Below, one piece after another: positions 8,211 to 16,944 of a stretch of 64,000 nucleotides of DNA. The translations under genes were made by a program, and so were the position numbers. Every line of letters begins with the position of its first letter. Positions within the stretch are counted from its first letter, which is position 1. The stretch is from Ga0077527 sp038316355 (GTDB taxonomy: Bacteria > Pseudomonadota > Gammaproteobacteria > Burkholderiales > SG8-41): assembly GCA_038316355.1 (NCBI GenBank), contig JBBQAO010000007.1:15929-79928 (forward strand), written 5' to 3'. The notes beneath the pieces were generated by a model. The model did not search any database, was not told where the DNA came from, and saw only the letters and a list, made by a program, of their open reading frames with translations.

Positions 8211-9164
8211 TTATGCCGCTTCCTGGAAACCGCTGTCCGGCAGCTTGCGGCGCAGCAGGGAAACGTCCTGCATTTCGGCAATCGTGCGCGCGTAATTGAT
8301 GTTCCGGCGCGCCACAGCGTAGTACAGGTTCTCGCCTTTGAAGTGGCTGTCGGCGTAACGGTAGACGCCACCCAGATCCTGCTCCAGCCGCTTGTGCGCG
8401 CCGGCAAAAAAACCGGGGGTCTTGAAAATCAGATCGGCCGGCGAAGAGAAAATCACTTTTTCCTGGCCCTGATCATCGATCTGGCGGGCGATGCCGCCAA
8501 GCACGAATTCCGGATACAGGCGATCGTGGCATTTCTCCAGATAGTAACGATCTGCCATCTGCGCGAGAATGTCGGCGCTGCCGAGCAGGTTGCCGACCAT
8601 GCGGTACTGCGGTTCGATCTGGATGGCGTTCACCGGCACCTCGTAGCCGGTGAAATGCACGATGCGCGCAGCTGGATCAGCCAGTTCTTCCAGCCCGACC
8701 TCCGGCAGGTACCAGGACATGAATTCCGCGCCGCGGCCGACATGGGTGCGGGTGTACTCCGCGCCGTGCTTCTTTTCATGGTCGTCGAGCCGGCGCAGAT
8801 AACCGATATCGTGGAACAACGCGCTGACGACACCCAGTTGGAACAGACGCTCATGCATGATCCTGGTGCCGGTCGCCTGCACGCAGCCGTCCATCAACCG
8901 TGTCATGGCCAGCGTCACCTCAAGGATGTGCTGGACGTCGTGATAATCGGTTTCGCAGGGATGGTAGCCGGGAAATTCACCGCGGTACAGGCGGCCAATA
9001 TCGGCAAACACCCGCAGCAGGCTTGAAGGAAATTCACGCCGGTAAAGCCGCTCGTAGATTTGCGCGACTTCGAAGGAAACGGACACCGGATCCATGGTGT
9101 CGACCTGGTTCGTGACATCAAGTGTCGAACGATGGCTAAGCACGGATTCCGCTTCCATATGCAT
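8211..9164 (-). CDS. HD-domain phosphohydrolase-like protein
   Basis: A roughly 317-residue protein with an HD metal-dependent phosphohydrolase core: YHDVQHILEV supplies the first His, SALFHDIGYL the HD pair, and a later Asp in LLGSADILAQMADRYY. Such proteins cleave nucleotides or cyclic dinucleotides, but no GYP or other signalling signature is visible, so the substrate is unknown. The start is uncertain: ATG at 9164 is preferred, with ATGs at 9158 and 9209 possible. It is divergent from the coiled-coil gene at 9317, and the AT-rich stretch around 9170-9210 probably carries promoters. Confidence 0.7.
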   Translation of the reverse strand: MHMEAESVLSHRSTLDVTNQVDTMDPVSVSFEVAQIYERLYRREFPSSLLRVFADIGRLYRGEFPGYHPCETDYHDVQHILEVTLAMTRLMDGCVQATGTRIMHERLFQLGVVSALFHDIGYLRRLDDHEKKHGAEYTRTHVGRGAEFMSWYLPEVGLEELADPAARIVHFTGYEVPVNAIQIEPQYRMVGNLLGSADILAQMADRYYLEKCHDRLYPEFVLGGIARQIDDQGQEKVIFSSPADLIFKTPGFFAGAHKRLEQDLGGVYRYADSHFKGENLYYAVARRNINYARTIAEMQDVSLLRRKLPDSGFQEAA

Positions 9165-9316
9165 CACTTTGTTGTATCCGGATATAGTAACTATAATGAT
9201 TGCGCACATGCAATGCTGGCACTCTCGGCCGCATCGCAGGGGGTCGGCGGGGAGCGCAGAGTCGGGTCGCCGGCCGGTCCGTCGGAAAACTGTCCAATAA
9301 TCACGGTGTTAATGCC

Positions 9317-12300
9317 ATGCACCCGAAAACTGTCTACGCCAAGACCTCCAAAGGCGTTCTTGATTTCAAGAACAAAACCGTCAAGCTGGACCGCAATGCC
9401 GGCAATATTTTTCTGTCAGTGGACGGAAAATCCACCTTCGCCGAGCTGGTTGCGAAAAGCAAGCTGCCCGGCAAGGATGTCGAAGGCATACTGGATGAGC
9501 TGACCCAGGCGGGTTACGTCAAGGTTTTCTCAGCCCCGTCCACCGCGCCGGCCGCAAAACCCGCCGCAGCCCCGGCAGCACCCGCGGGGCGCGCACCTGC
9601 ACCGGCCGCAGCGGCACCAGCCGCCAATGAAGGTGAAATGGATCTTGATTTCACCTCCCCCGCGGCCGTAGCCAAGGTCAACGCCGAGGCCGAAGCCCGC
9701 AAAGAAAAAGAAACCCAGGCCAAGGCCCGCGCGCTGACCGCCGCCAAAGCCGCGATGGAAGCCAAGGCCCGGCAACAGGCCGAAGGCCAGGCCCGTGCCG
9801 CAGCCGACATCCGCGCCAAAGTGGAGGCTGAAGCCAAAACCAAGGCTGATGCAGCAGCCCGTGCCGCGGCTGAAGCCCGCGCCAAAGCCGAAGCCGAGTC
9901 CAAGGCCGCTGCAGACGCCCAGGCCAAAGCCGCAGCAGAAATCCGCCTGAAGGCGGCGCAGGAGGCCTCGACCAAGGCCGAAGCCGAAGCCCGTGCGCGC
10001 ACACAGTCCGAAGCCCGCGCCAAGGCCGACGCCGTAGCCAAAGCGACCTCGGAGGCCAAGGCCCGCGTCGAAGCAGAAGCCCAGGCCAAAGCCGAGGTTG
10101 AAGCCAACGCCCACGCCGCTGCCGAAACCAAAGCGCGCGAAGCGCTCGAAGCACAGATGAAAGCAATGGGCGAAGCCCTCGCCCGCGCCCAGGATTCCGT
10201 CAAACGCGAGGCCGAAGCCCGTGTCCGGATGGAAGCGGACATCAAGGCCCGCCTCGAGGCCGAGCGCAAGGCGCTGGAGGAAGCCGAAGCCCGTGCCAAA
10301 GCGGCCGAGGACGCGTTTGCACAGGCACGCCGGATGGCGGAAGAAGCGGCGCGTGCCAAAGCGGCCGCAGAAGCCCGGGCTGCGCAAGGCGCAGACCCGG
10401 AATCCATGGCCAAAGCCGTGGCTGCCATGCAAGCCCTGGAAGAAGCCAAGGCCCGGGCACGCGCGGAAGCAGAAGCGCGCATTGCCGCTGAAACCCGCGC
10501 CAAATCCGAAGCCGAGGCCCGTTCGCGCGAGGAAGAGCAACGCAGAATTACCGCGGAAACCGAGCAAAAAGCGCGTGCCGAGATTGATGCCAAGGCCAAC
10601 GCCGAACTGAAAACACTGCGCGAACAGGCGCGGCAGGCATCAGCTGAAGCGGAAACCCGTGCCGAAGAAGAAAAGCGCAACCGCGAGGACATGGAAAGCC
10701 GGATCGCCACCGAGCGGCGTGCCCGCGAGGAAGCCGAAGCCAAGGTCACCGCCGAACGGGAGCTACGGGAAGAAGCGATCCGCAAGGTACAGGTCGAGGC
10801 CGAAGCCAAGGCCCGCGCCGAAGTCGAAGCAGTCATCAGCGCCGAGCGCCGCAAACGCGAAGAGGCCGAGAAAAAATCGCAGGCTGAAATCGCCGCCCGT
10901 ACCGTGGCCGAACGCAAGGCGCGCGAAGAAACCGACCGCCAGCTCGAGATCGCGCACAAGGCGCGGGAAGACGCCGAACGCCTGGCCCGCACCGCCGGAG
11001 CCAGCGAAAACGAGGAAAGCAAAAAAGCCCGTGAAGATGCGGAATACCGCGCCAAGATGGCCGAAGCCGCCGTGGCCAAAGCCAAGGCTCAGATGGAGGT
11101 CGAGCGTACTGCGCGCGCCCAGGCGGAAGAGCGCGCCAAAACCGAAGCCGTGTCCCGCGTAGTACGCGAGCAGGAACTGCGCGACAGCGCGGAAAAAAAC
11201 GTCAAGTCGCGGGTGGATGAGGAGTTGCGCGCCCGCGCCCTTGCCGAAATCGAGGCTGATGCGCGTTACCGCAGCGAAGCCGAGGAACGCGCCAAGGCGG
11301 CAGCTGCAGATCGCAAATTACGCATGGAATCCGAGGCCCGCGGCGCAGCATCATCCTTCCGTTCCGACAAAAAACCGCGCAGCAAGGGCGCCATGGCCGG
11401 CATCGGCCTGTTGATACTGGTGGCGGGCGGGCTGGGCGCGCTGCAACTGATGCCGCTGGGCAGCTACGTGCCGCAGGTGCAGGAACTGGTGTCACAACGC
11501 TTCAAGCAACCGGTGCGCATCGCCAACATGCGCTACACGATTTATCCGGAACAGATGTTGCGCCTGGAACAGGTCAGTGTCGGCAGCACGCAGCAGATCA
11601 AGGCCGACACGGTCAGCATCCCGATGATGCCGTGGAGCCTGCTGCTCGGCACGCAGGAATTCGCCACCATCACCGCCAACGCGATCACCATCGAATCCAG
11701 CGGCCTTGATCTGCTTCCGGCAATGGCAAAAGGGGCGGAAGGCGCCGCACTGCAGATCAGCCAGTTGCGCCTGACCAACATCAAGGTCGACGGCATTCCC
11801 GTTGATGTGCCGCAATTTGAAGCCTCGATCAACTTCGGCCGCAACGGCGCCCTGCAGAAAATGCGCCTCAGCGACGGCAAAATCACTGTCAATGCCGCGC
11901 CGAAGGACAACGGGCTTGCGCTGACGATTTCAGCAGGTGAATGGCAACTGCCGGTGGGACCAGCGCTGAACTTCAGCGACCTTTCAGTGACCGCACAGGT
12001 GGACCGGCAGCAGGCGACCGTGAGCGCCTTCGAGGGCCGCATCGGCGGCGGCCGCGTCAAGGGTGCACTGAAAGCGACCTGGGCCGGTGCCATGACCGTC
12101 GAGGGCGAGTTCAATCTTGAAAACGGCCGGCTCCAGGAATTGCTTCCCGCCTACACCCGCGATTTTTCCGCGAACGGCGCCATCAGCGCGAACGGCAGTT
12201 ACGCGCTGCAGGGGAAAAACCTGAAAACGCTGTTCGATGCCAGCGCCGCCGAGGCATCTTTCACCATCAGTACCGGTGAACTGATCAACATCGACATGGT

Positions 12301-12577
12301 GCGTGCCCTACAGGCACCGACGGCAAGCGGCACCCGCGGCGGGAAAACCCGCTTCGATACGCTGAGCGGGGCGCTCAGCATCAGCGGCGGACGCTACAAC
12401 TACAAACAGCTGCAATTGACTTCCGGGCCGCTGAACGCCAGCGGCGCGATTGCCATCGGCGATGGCGGCGCATTGTCCGGCCGCATCAATGCAGAGCTCG
12501 GCTCCAAGGGCCTGCTGGTTGCCCGCGGCAACCTGTCGGTAACCGGTGCCGTGCGCGATCCGCTGCTGCGGCCCTGA
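9317..12577 (+). CDS. Large coiled-coil membrane protein with AsmA-like C-terminal domain
   Basis: A 1086-residue protein of unusual design. Residues 1-67 form a small domain (KGVLDF...VDGKSTFAELVAKSKLPG...LTQAGYVKVF) that resembles a winged helix. An Ala/Pro linker follows to about 105. Residues about 115-675 are almost pure Ala/Glu/Lys/Arg heptad-like repeats of AEAxAKAEA type, a coiled coil that would span roughly 80 nm if continuous. A single membrane segment lies near 692-712 (MAGIGLLILVAGGLGALQLM). The last 370 residues look like the periplasmic AsmA C-terminal region (VDGIPVDVPQFEASINF, GRIGGGRVKGALKATW). I infer a cytoplasmic rod tied to a periplasmic beta-rich domain, perhaps in envelope organisation or lipid transport. 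The function is unproven. A bidirectional terminator follows. Confidence 0.75.
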   Translation: MHPKTVYAKTSKGVLDFKNKTVKLDRNAGNIFLSVDGKSTFAELVAKSKLPGKDVEGILDELTQAGYVKVFSAPSTAPAAKPAAAPAAPAGRAPAPAAAAPAANEGEMDLDFTSPAAVAKVNAEAEARKEKETQAKARALTAAKAAMEAKARQQAEGQARAAADIRAKVEAEAKTKADAAARAAAEARAKAEAESKAAADAQAKAAAEIRLKAAQEASTKAEAEARARTQSEARAKADAVAKATSEAKARVEAEAQAKAEVEANAHAAAETKAREALEAQMKAMGEALARAQDSVKREAEARVRMEADIKARLEAERKALEEAEARAKAAEDAFAQARRMAEEAARAKAAAEARAAQGADPESMAKAVAAMQALEEAKARARAEAEARIAAETRAKSEAEARSREEEQRRITAETEQKARAEIDAKANAELKTLREQARQASAEAETRAEEEKRNREDMESRIATERRAREEAEAKVTAERELREEAIRKVQVEAEAKARAEVEAVISAERRKREEAEKKSQAEIAARTVAERKAREETDRQLEIAHKAREDAERLARTAGASENEESKKAREDAEYRAKMAEAAVAKAKAQMEVERTARAQAEERAKTEAVSRVVREQELRDSAEKNVKSRVDEELRARALAEIEADARYRSEAEERAKAAAADRKLRMESEARGAASSFRSDKKPRSKGAMAGIGLLILVAGGLGALQLMPLGSYVPQVQELVSQRFKQPVRIANMRYTIYPEQMLRLEQVSVGSTQQIKADTVSIPMMPWSLLLGTQEFATITANAITIESSGLDLLPAMAKGAEGAALQISQLRLTNIKVDGIPVDVPQFEASINFGRNGALQKMRLSDGKITVNAAPKDNGLALTISAGEWQLPVGPALNFSDLSVTAQVDRQQATVSAFEGRIGGGRVKGALKATWAGAMTVEGEFNLENGRLQELLPAYTRDFSANGAISANGSYALQGKNLKTLFDASAAEASFTISTGELINIDMVRALQAPTASGTRGGKTRFDTLSGALSISGGRYNYKQLQLTSGPLNASGAIAIGDGGALSGRINAELGSKGLLVARGNLSVTGAVRDPLLRP

Positions 12578-12607
12578 TTAGGCTGTTAGAAACAAGGCGT
12601 AAAAAAA

Positions 12608-12631
12608 CCCGCGCGATGCGCGGGCTTTTTT
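12608..12631. terminator. Bidirectional intrinsic terminator
   Basis: The stem CCCGCGC/GCGCGGG has a GAT loop, with seven A on the left and six T on the right, so it can terminate both the coiled-coil gene and the convergent htpX. Confidence 0.9.
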
Positions 12632-12659
12632 ATTACAGCCGACACTTTGCTTGTTGCAC

Positions 12660-13547
12660 TTACTGCACCCCTGACTGCGCGGCACGCAATGCGGCGATCC
12701 GTTCATCCAGCGGCGGATGCGACATGAACAGCCGCGACAGGCCACCACCGCCCGAGATACCGAACGCTGACATCTGCGCCGGCAGCGCCGTCTGCTCGTG
12801 GTTCATTTTCAGGCGCTCCAGCGCGGCGATCATTTTCTGCCTGCCGGCCAGATCTGCGCCGCCCGCATCGGCGCGGAATTCGCGGTGGCGGCTGAACCAG
12901 GCAACCACCATGCTCGCCAGTACGCCCAGCACCATCTGCGCCGCAAAGGTCGCGACGAAGAAACCCATGCCCTGCCCGCGCTCATTCTTCAGCAGCACGC
13001 GGTCGACGATGAAACCCACCACCCGCGACAGGAACAGGACGAAGGTGTTGAGCACGCCCTGCACCAGGGTGAGCGTCACCATGTCGCCGTTGGCGACGTG
13101 GCTGATTTCATGGCCGAGTACGGCCTCCGCTTCATCCTGCGTCATGTTATTCAGCAAACCGGTGCTGACCGCGACCAGCGCATCATTGCGGTTCCAGCCG
13201 GTGGCAAAGGCATTGACGTCCGGCGCATCGTAAATCGCCACTTCCGGCATGCCGATGCCGGCGCGCTCCGCCTGGCGCTTGACGGTATCCACCAGCCAGC
13301 GTTCGGTCGTGTTTGCCGGCACTTCGATCACCTTGGCGCCGGTCGACATTTTTGCCATCCACTTCGAGATCAGCAGCGAAATGAACGCGCCGCCAAAGCC
13401 GAAGATCGCCGCGAACACCAGCAGGCCCGGCAGATTGAGCCCGGTCTCGTTTTCGAGCGCAGTATCGATGCCCAGCAACTGCATGGTCACACTGAGTACC
13501 GCGAGTATCGCGAAGTTGGTGACGATCAGCAGGAAGACGCGTTTCAT
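12660..13547 (-). CDS. htpX: Membrane zinc metalloprotease HtpX
   Basis: A 295-residue inner-membrane M48 protease involved in quality control of membrane proteins. Two N-terminal membrane segments are visible (residues about 4-22 and 41-61), then the zinc motif HEISH (146-150) and a third ligand, Glu223, in HREFRAD. Two more hydrophobic stretches lie at about 160-183 and 198-217. Length and order match HtpX. No strong ribosome site precedes the ATG. It lies downstream of the broken dtd gene. Confidence 0.95.
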   Translation of the reverse strand: MKRVFLLIVTNFAILAVLSVTMQLLGIDTALENETGLNLPGLLVFAAIFGFGGAFISLLISKWMAKMSTGAKVIEVPANTTERWLVDTVKRQAERAGIGMPEVAIYDAPDVNAFATGWNRNDALVAVSTGLLNNMTQDEAEAVLGHEISHVANGDMVTLTLVQGVLNTFVLFLSRVVGFIVDRVLLKNERGQGMGFFVATFAAQMVLGVLASMVVAWFSRHREFRADAGGADLAGRQKMIAALERLKMNHEQTALPAQMSAFGISGGGGLSRLFMSHPPLDERIAALRAAQSGVQ

Positions 13548-13664
13548 AGATTTTCAAACCCCCGATGGTTGAATACGGAACATTAGATAGGGGCGAAGCG
13601 CGCAAGTTCAAGACCGCAGCGCCCCTCATGAAAACAATTTAAGTAATTGTTTTTATTGATAATT

Positions 13665-14210
13665 TTATATTACCGGCAGCGTCTGGCCTGGCGTCGCGAT
13701 TCTACCTGAGCTTCCCGGCAGCAGCTGCAGCCAGAACGTCACCGGTCCGTCATTGGTCAGCGTGACCTGAATGTCGGCGCCAAAACGGCCCGTGACCACT
13801 TGCGCATGCGCATGCCGTGCCCGGGTCAAGACATGGTCGAGCAACACTTTGCCCTGTTCCGGCGGCGCCGCCGTCGAAAAACCTGGACGCAGCCCCTTGC
13901 GCGTATCCGCCGCCAGCGTGACCTGCGGAATCAGGGCCTGTTAACCATCATTTCATGCGTGCGAAATGATGGTTAACAGGCCCCTTACTGCAAACCGCCG
14001 CCGACATTGCGCAGCGACAGATTCATTTTCCCCGTGTCATCGCTGAACACCCGGCCATTCAGCAGGCGTTCGAGCAGGCGATCCGCTTCCGCCGCAGTAT
14101 CCCCCTGCCTCCACGCCAAGCAGCACCAGCAATCCGCCTTCGATGGCGCCCACTGTCGCACCTGCCATGACCACCTGCGCCATGCTGACCCGCTGCAACA
14201 GGGCAATCAC
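13665..14210 (-). pseudogene. dtd: D-aminoacyl-tRNA deacylase, disrupted by frameshift and palindrome insertion
   Basis: Dtd hydrolyses D-aminoacyl-tRNA. Reading from GTG at 14210, which overlaps the upstream stop as GTGA, gives the Dtd start IALLQRVSMAQVVMAGA up to LLGVEAG. One extra G in a run of five (14101-14105) then shifts the frame. DTAAEADRLLERLLNG and MNLSLRNVGGGLQ continue in the next frame until a TAA inside a palindromic insert (13934-13983). Beyond the insert LIPQVTLAADTRKGLRPGF and the C-terminal NDGPVTFWLQL signature resume. The single-base shift could be a sequencing error, but the insert could not. The gene is probably inactive unless another copy exists. Confidence 0.85.
13934..13983. 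repeat. Perfect 21-bp-arm palindrome inserted in dtd
   Basis: Two perfect 21-base arms (13934-13954 and 13963-13983) flank an eight-base loop. Removing this segment and a few flanking bases restores the Dtd protein order, so it looks like a small mobile palindrome, or REP-like unit. Fourteen bases of one arm edge (GGGGCCTGTTAACC) recur at about 41169-41182. Confidence 0.75.
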
Positions 14211-15052
14211 CGGTTTTCCTCCGGCATCACATCACCACCCGCTGCCGGCGCCGGCACGCGACTCACCCTGCCCGGACGGAAATGATCACGGTCATCGTAA
14301 TAAACGGACTGTTCATTGTCGGCACACCAGCCGGGCACCCCGAGCACCGGCAGCGGCGCGAGTTCATGCGTATGCCGTAAAACCTGCGGATCAGCAATCT
14401 GCAATGCCAGGCGATCATCGATTTGTTTTAATCGTTCGGCCAGCGGCAACCCGAGAAAATCCAGCTCCACTTCCAGCAACCACCCGCGCCCGGTGATGCC
14501 CTTGTAGGGCGCGAGCGCTTTTTCACACAGCGCATGCCCGAACGGCAGGAAGTCCATGCCGGCAAGCACTGCTGCGCGCCGCTCCCAGAACAGCGGTTTC
14601 CAGCGGAACTCGCGGATCATGTCCAGCAGTTCCGCATCCGCGGAGACCACGATGACACCGCTTTCATCGAACAGCGTCAGCGCATCGCGCACCGGCCCGC
14701 GCCCGCCTGCCTTGTTCGCGGGCAGTGCCGCATGATGCCGCGCGTTCAGCGCCGTCTTGGCCCGCGGATACGTCAGCCACACCAGGACATTGAACAGGTC
14801 ATGCCAGTTGCGTTCGCGGAACTCCAGTTCGCCCCGCGCGTAGAGACGCCGCTCGTACGACAGGTCCGCACCGGCTGCCGGCGACACCAGGCGCAGCGGC
14901 AATCCTGATGCAGTATGAATGTCAGCCTGCGCGATAACTTCCTGCAACTGCAGCCGCGCAGGCCAATCGTTGCCCGCAAGCTGCTGCGCAGCCGCGCGCA
15001 GTGTAATCAGCAGCGGCGACTGCCCGGCAAATGCTTTATTCCATTCATTCAT
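14207..15052 (-). CDS. DUF3025 domain-containing protein
   Basis: A 281-residue protein of the DUF3025 family, common in betaproteobacteria and of unknown function. Conserved features visible are the WHDLFNVLVWLTYPRAKTALNARH segment (residues about 83-107), FGHALCEKALAPY, and the C-terminal GWCADNEQSVYYDDRDHFRP. There is no signal peptide or membrane segment. Its stop overlaps the start of dtd, so the two formed an operon. I recall no biochemical role for the family. Confidence 0.8.
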   Translation of the reverse strand: MNEWNKAFAGQSPLLITLRAAAQQLAGNDWPARLQLQEVIAQADIHTASGLPLRLVSPAAGADLSYERRLYARGELEFRERNWHDLFNVLVWLTYPRAKTALNARHHAALPANKAGGRGPVRDALTLFDESGVIVVSADAELLDMIREFRWKPLFWERRAAVLAGMDFLPFGHALCEKALAPYKGITGRGWLLEVELDFLGLPLAERLKQIDDRLALQIADPQVLRHTHELAPLPVLGVPGWCADNEQSVYYDDRDHFRPGRVSRVPAPAAGGDVMPEENR

Positions 15053-15284
15053 GCGCTTAGTCTACGACGCAGCGGCAGTTTCAAGTCCATCGCCGGCTTT
15101 TTCAAGTAAACTCGCATGCTTGCGCAGACCTTCAAACCATGTTCAGCCACATGTCATCTCTCCCGCCCCCGGCAAGCACGGCATTCCGGAACTAGTCGAC
15201 TTTTTCGACATCAAACTCCTGGACTGGCCTTATCGCTGGCCATTGCCGACCATGTTGCTGAAATGCCGGGGATAAAAAATCACC

Positions 15285-16064
15285 ATGACTGAAAAAACCA
15301 CTTATCGCACCACCACCAAGGGCCGCGCTGAAGCCGCGGCGAAACCGGGGACGCTGAAACCGGGCATCAAAGGGCTGCTCGCTGCGGTAGGCGAGAGCAC
15401 GAGCGCCGAATATCTGCGCAGCAGGTTTCCGCATGCCGGCGACATCTCCGCAGCACTGGAAGCGCTGACCAGCGAAGGTTATATCAAAATGCTGCCGGCA
15501 GCGGCAGCCGCCCCTGCGGCCGTCGCCGAACTGGAAAGTTTTCTCGGCGAACGCCCGAAAGAACCGACGCTGCAGCAGCGGCGCGAAGCCGAAGCCACGA
15601 TTTCCGGCGCGCGCAGGCTGAAAGCGGGCTATCAGATCAGCATCCTCAACCGTCCGGGCAAACCGATCGTGCCGCGCGGCGGAGGCGGCAGCAAACACGT
15701 CATCCTGCTCATCGACAGCCACGAGGCCGAGGCGCTGGCCGCCGCACGCAGCCTGCTGCAGGCCGGCTTCGACATCCGCGGCGCAGCCAACCGCGGCGAA
15801 ATCGCCGCCGCCCTCGCCAAACCGCCGCTGCCCGACCTGATCATCATCGATGTCGAAATGCATGACGCCGTCGGCCTCGATGTGCTCGGCAAACTGCATG
15901 AACACGCCGAATTCAGGTCAACGCCGATCATCGTGGTCACCGCGCGCGCCGAACGCGACGACATCGTCGCCGCGCTGGCCTACGGCGCATCGGGTTACCT
16001 CAACAAACCCGTGAAGCCGGATACCCTCGTGCGTCACACCAGGGACGCGCTCGGCCTGCCCTGA
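15285..16064 (+). CDS. Response regulator with N-terminal winged-helix-like module
   Basis: A 259-residue protein. The C-terminal half (about 137-255) is a receiver domain with Asp144 of the acidic pocket, phospho-acceptor Asp189 in LIIIDVEMHD, Thr219 and Lys241 in NKPVKP. The N-terminus (residues 5-70) has the pattern KG...LLAAVGESTSAEY...LTSEGYIKML, which matches the N-terminus of the coiled-coil protein at 9317 in spacing and key residues. There is no output domain after the receiver, so the N-terminal module is probably the output or a protein-binding part. No histidine kinase is adjacent. Confidence 0.8.
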   Translation: MTEKTTYRTTTKGRAEAAAKPGTLKPGIKGLLAAVGESTSAEYLRSRFPHAGDISAALEALTSEGYIKMLPAAAAAPAAVAELESFLGERPKEPTLQQRREAEATISGARRLKAGYQISILNRPGKPIVPRGGGGSKHVILLIDSHEAEALAAARSLLQAGFDIRGAANRGEIAAALAKPPLPDLIIIDVEMHDAVGLDVLGKLHEHAEFRSTPIIVVTARAERDDIVAALAYGASGYLNKPVKPDTLVRHTRDALGLP

Positions 16065-16104
16065 AGCACCGCCCGTCCGCCCGGCAACGGTATGGGTTGG
16101 AACC

Positions 16105-16944
16105 TTATGGCCGGACAGCGGCAGCGTACTGCAGAAAACCGCTTACGGCCCGCGTCCACTCGGGACGCCCGAAAAGAAAAGCCTCGTTATGCCCGCCGCG
16201 CATTTCCAGCAATGGCACGGCGCCCGCTGCCGCCGCATGCAGGCGTTCGCCATGTGCAAACGGCACGATGTCATCGTCCCGGCTGTGCACAATCAGCACG
16301 GGGCCGCGGAATTGGCGCAGGTTCTGCAGCGTGTCATAACGATAACGGCTGATCAGCCGCACCGGCAGCCAGGGATAGATTTCGCTGCCGAGATCCGGCA
16401 CTGAGGTAAACGTCGAAATCAGCAGCAGCGCACGCGGCTGCATCCGCGCGGCCAATTCCGCCGCTACGGCCCCGCCCAGGGATTCGCCGACCACCGTGAT
16501 TTCAGCGGGCTTGAAACCGCGCTCCACCGTCAGCCAGCGCCAGGCGGCCTGTGCGTCCGCGGAAGTACCGGCCTCCGAAGGTTTGCCGGTGCTCGCGCCG
16601 TAACCGCGGTAATCCACCAGCAGCACGGCATGGCCCATGGCGTTGAAATGGGGCAGATAATCGATGCGGTCGGCAATGCTGCCGGCGTTGCCGTGAAACA
16701 GCAGCACCGCGCCGCGCCCCGCTGCGGCAGGCACCCACCATGCGGCCAGCGTTTCGCCGTCCGCAGTGGTGATGCGCACATCATCGAACGGCAATCTGAC
16801 CCGCGCCGGTGTCGCCGTCACTCCGCCGCCGATATGCGGAAAATAAATCAGGCGGTCCTGCGTCAGCCAGATGAAAAACACCACGGCGCCGTAGGCCGCA
16901 ATGATCGTCACCACAGCCGGCAGCATGCGTTTCAGCACTGCCAT
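16105..16944 (-). CDS. Membrane-anchored alpha/beta hydrolase (BEM46/YfhR-like)
   Basis: A 279-residue protein with an N-terminal membrane segment (residues about 8-28) followed by an alpha/beta-hydrolase fold. Motifs are the LLFHGNAGS oxyanion loop, LVDYRGYGASTGKPSE, the nucleophile GESLGG, the Asp in HSRDDDIVPF and the His in GGHNEAF. The substrate is unknown; related proteins are anchored esterases or acylhydrolases. The start overlaps the end of the kinase gene by 13 bases, so it is in the same operon. Confidence 0.8.
   Translation of the reverse strand: MAVLKRMLPAVVTIIAAYGAVVFFIWLTQDRLIYFPHIGGGVTATPARVRLPFDDVRITTADGETLAAWWVPAAAGRGAVLLFHGNAGSIADRIDYLPHFNAMGHAVLLVDYRGYGASTGKPSEAGTSADAQAAWRWLTVERGFKPAEITVVGESLGGAVAAELAARMQPRALLLISTFTSVPDLGSEIYPWLPVRLISRYRYDTLQNLRQFRGPVLIVHSRDDDIVPFAHGERLHAAAAGAVPLLEMRGGHNEAFLFGRPEWTRAVSGFLQYAAAVRP

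Noticed and set aside
9514..11085. A 523-codon open frame on the minus strand inside the coiled-coil gene
   Set aside because: It is the mirror of the Ala/Glu/Lys repeat codons and yields low-complexity Ala/Ser/Arg sequence; the plus-strand protein is clearly real.
13985..14206. Separate 73-residue protein within dtd
   Set aside because: Its first 30 residues are out of frame; the rest is Dtd sequence, so this is a broken gene and not a new one.
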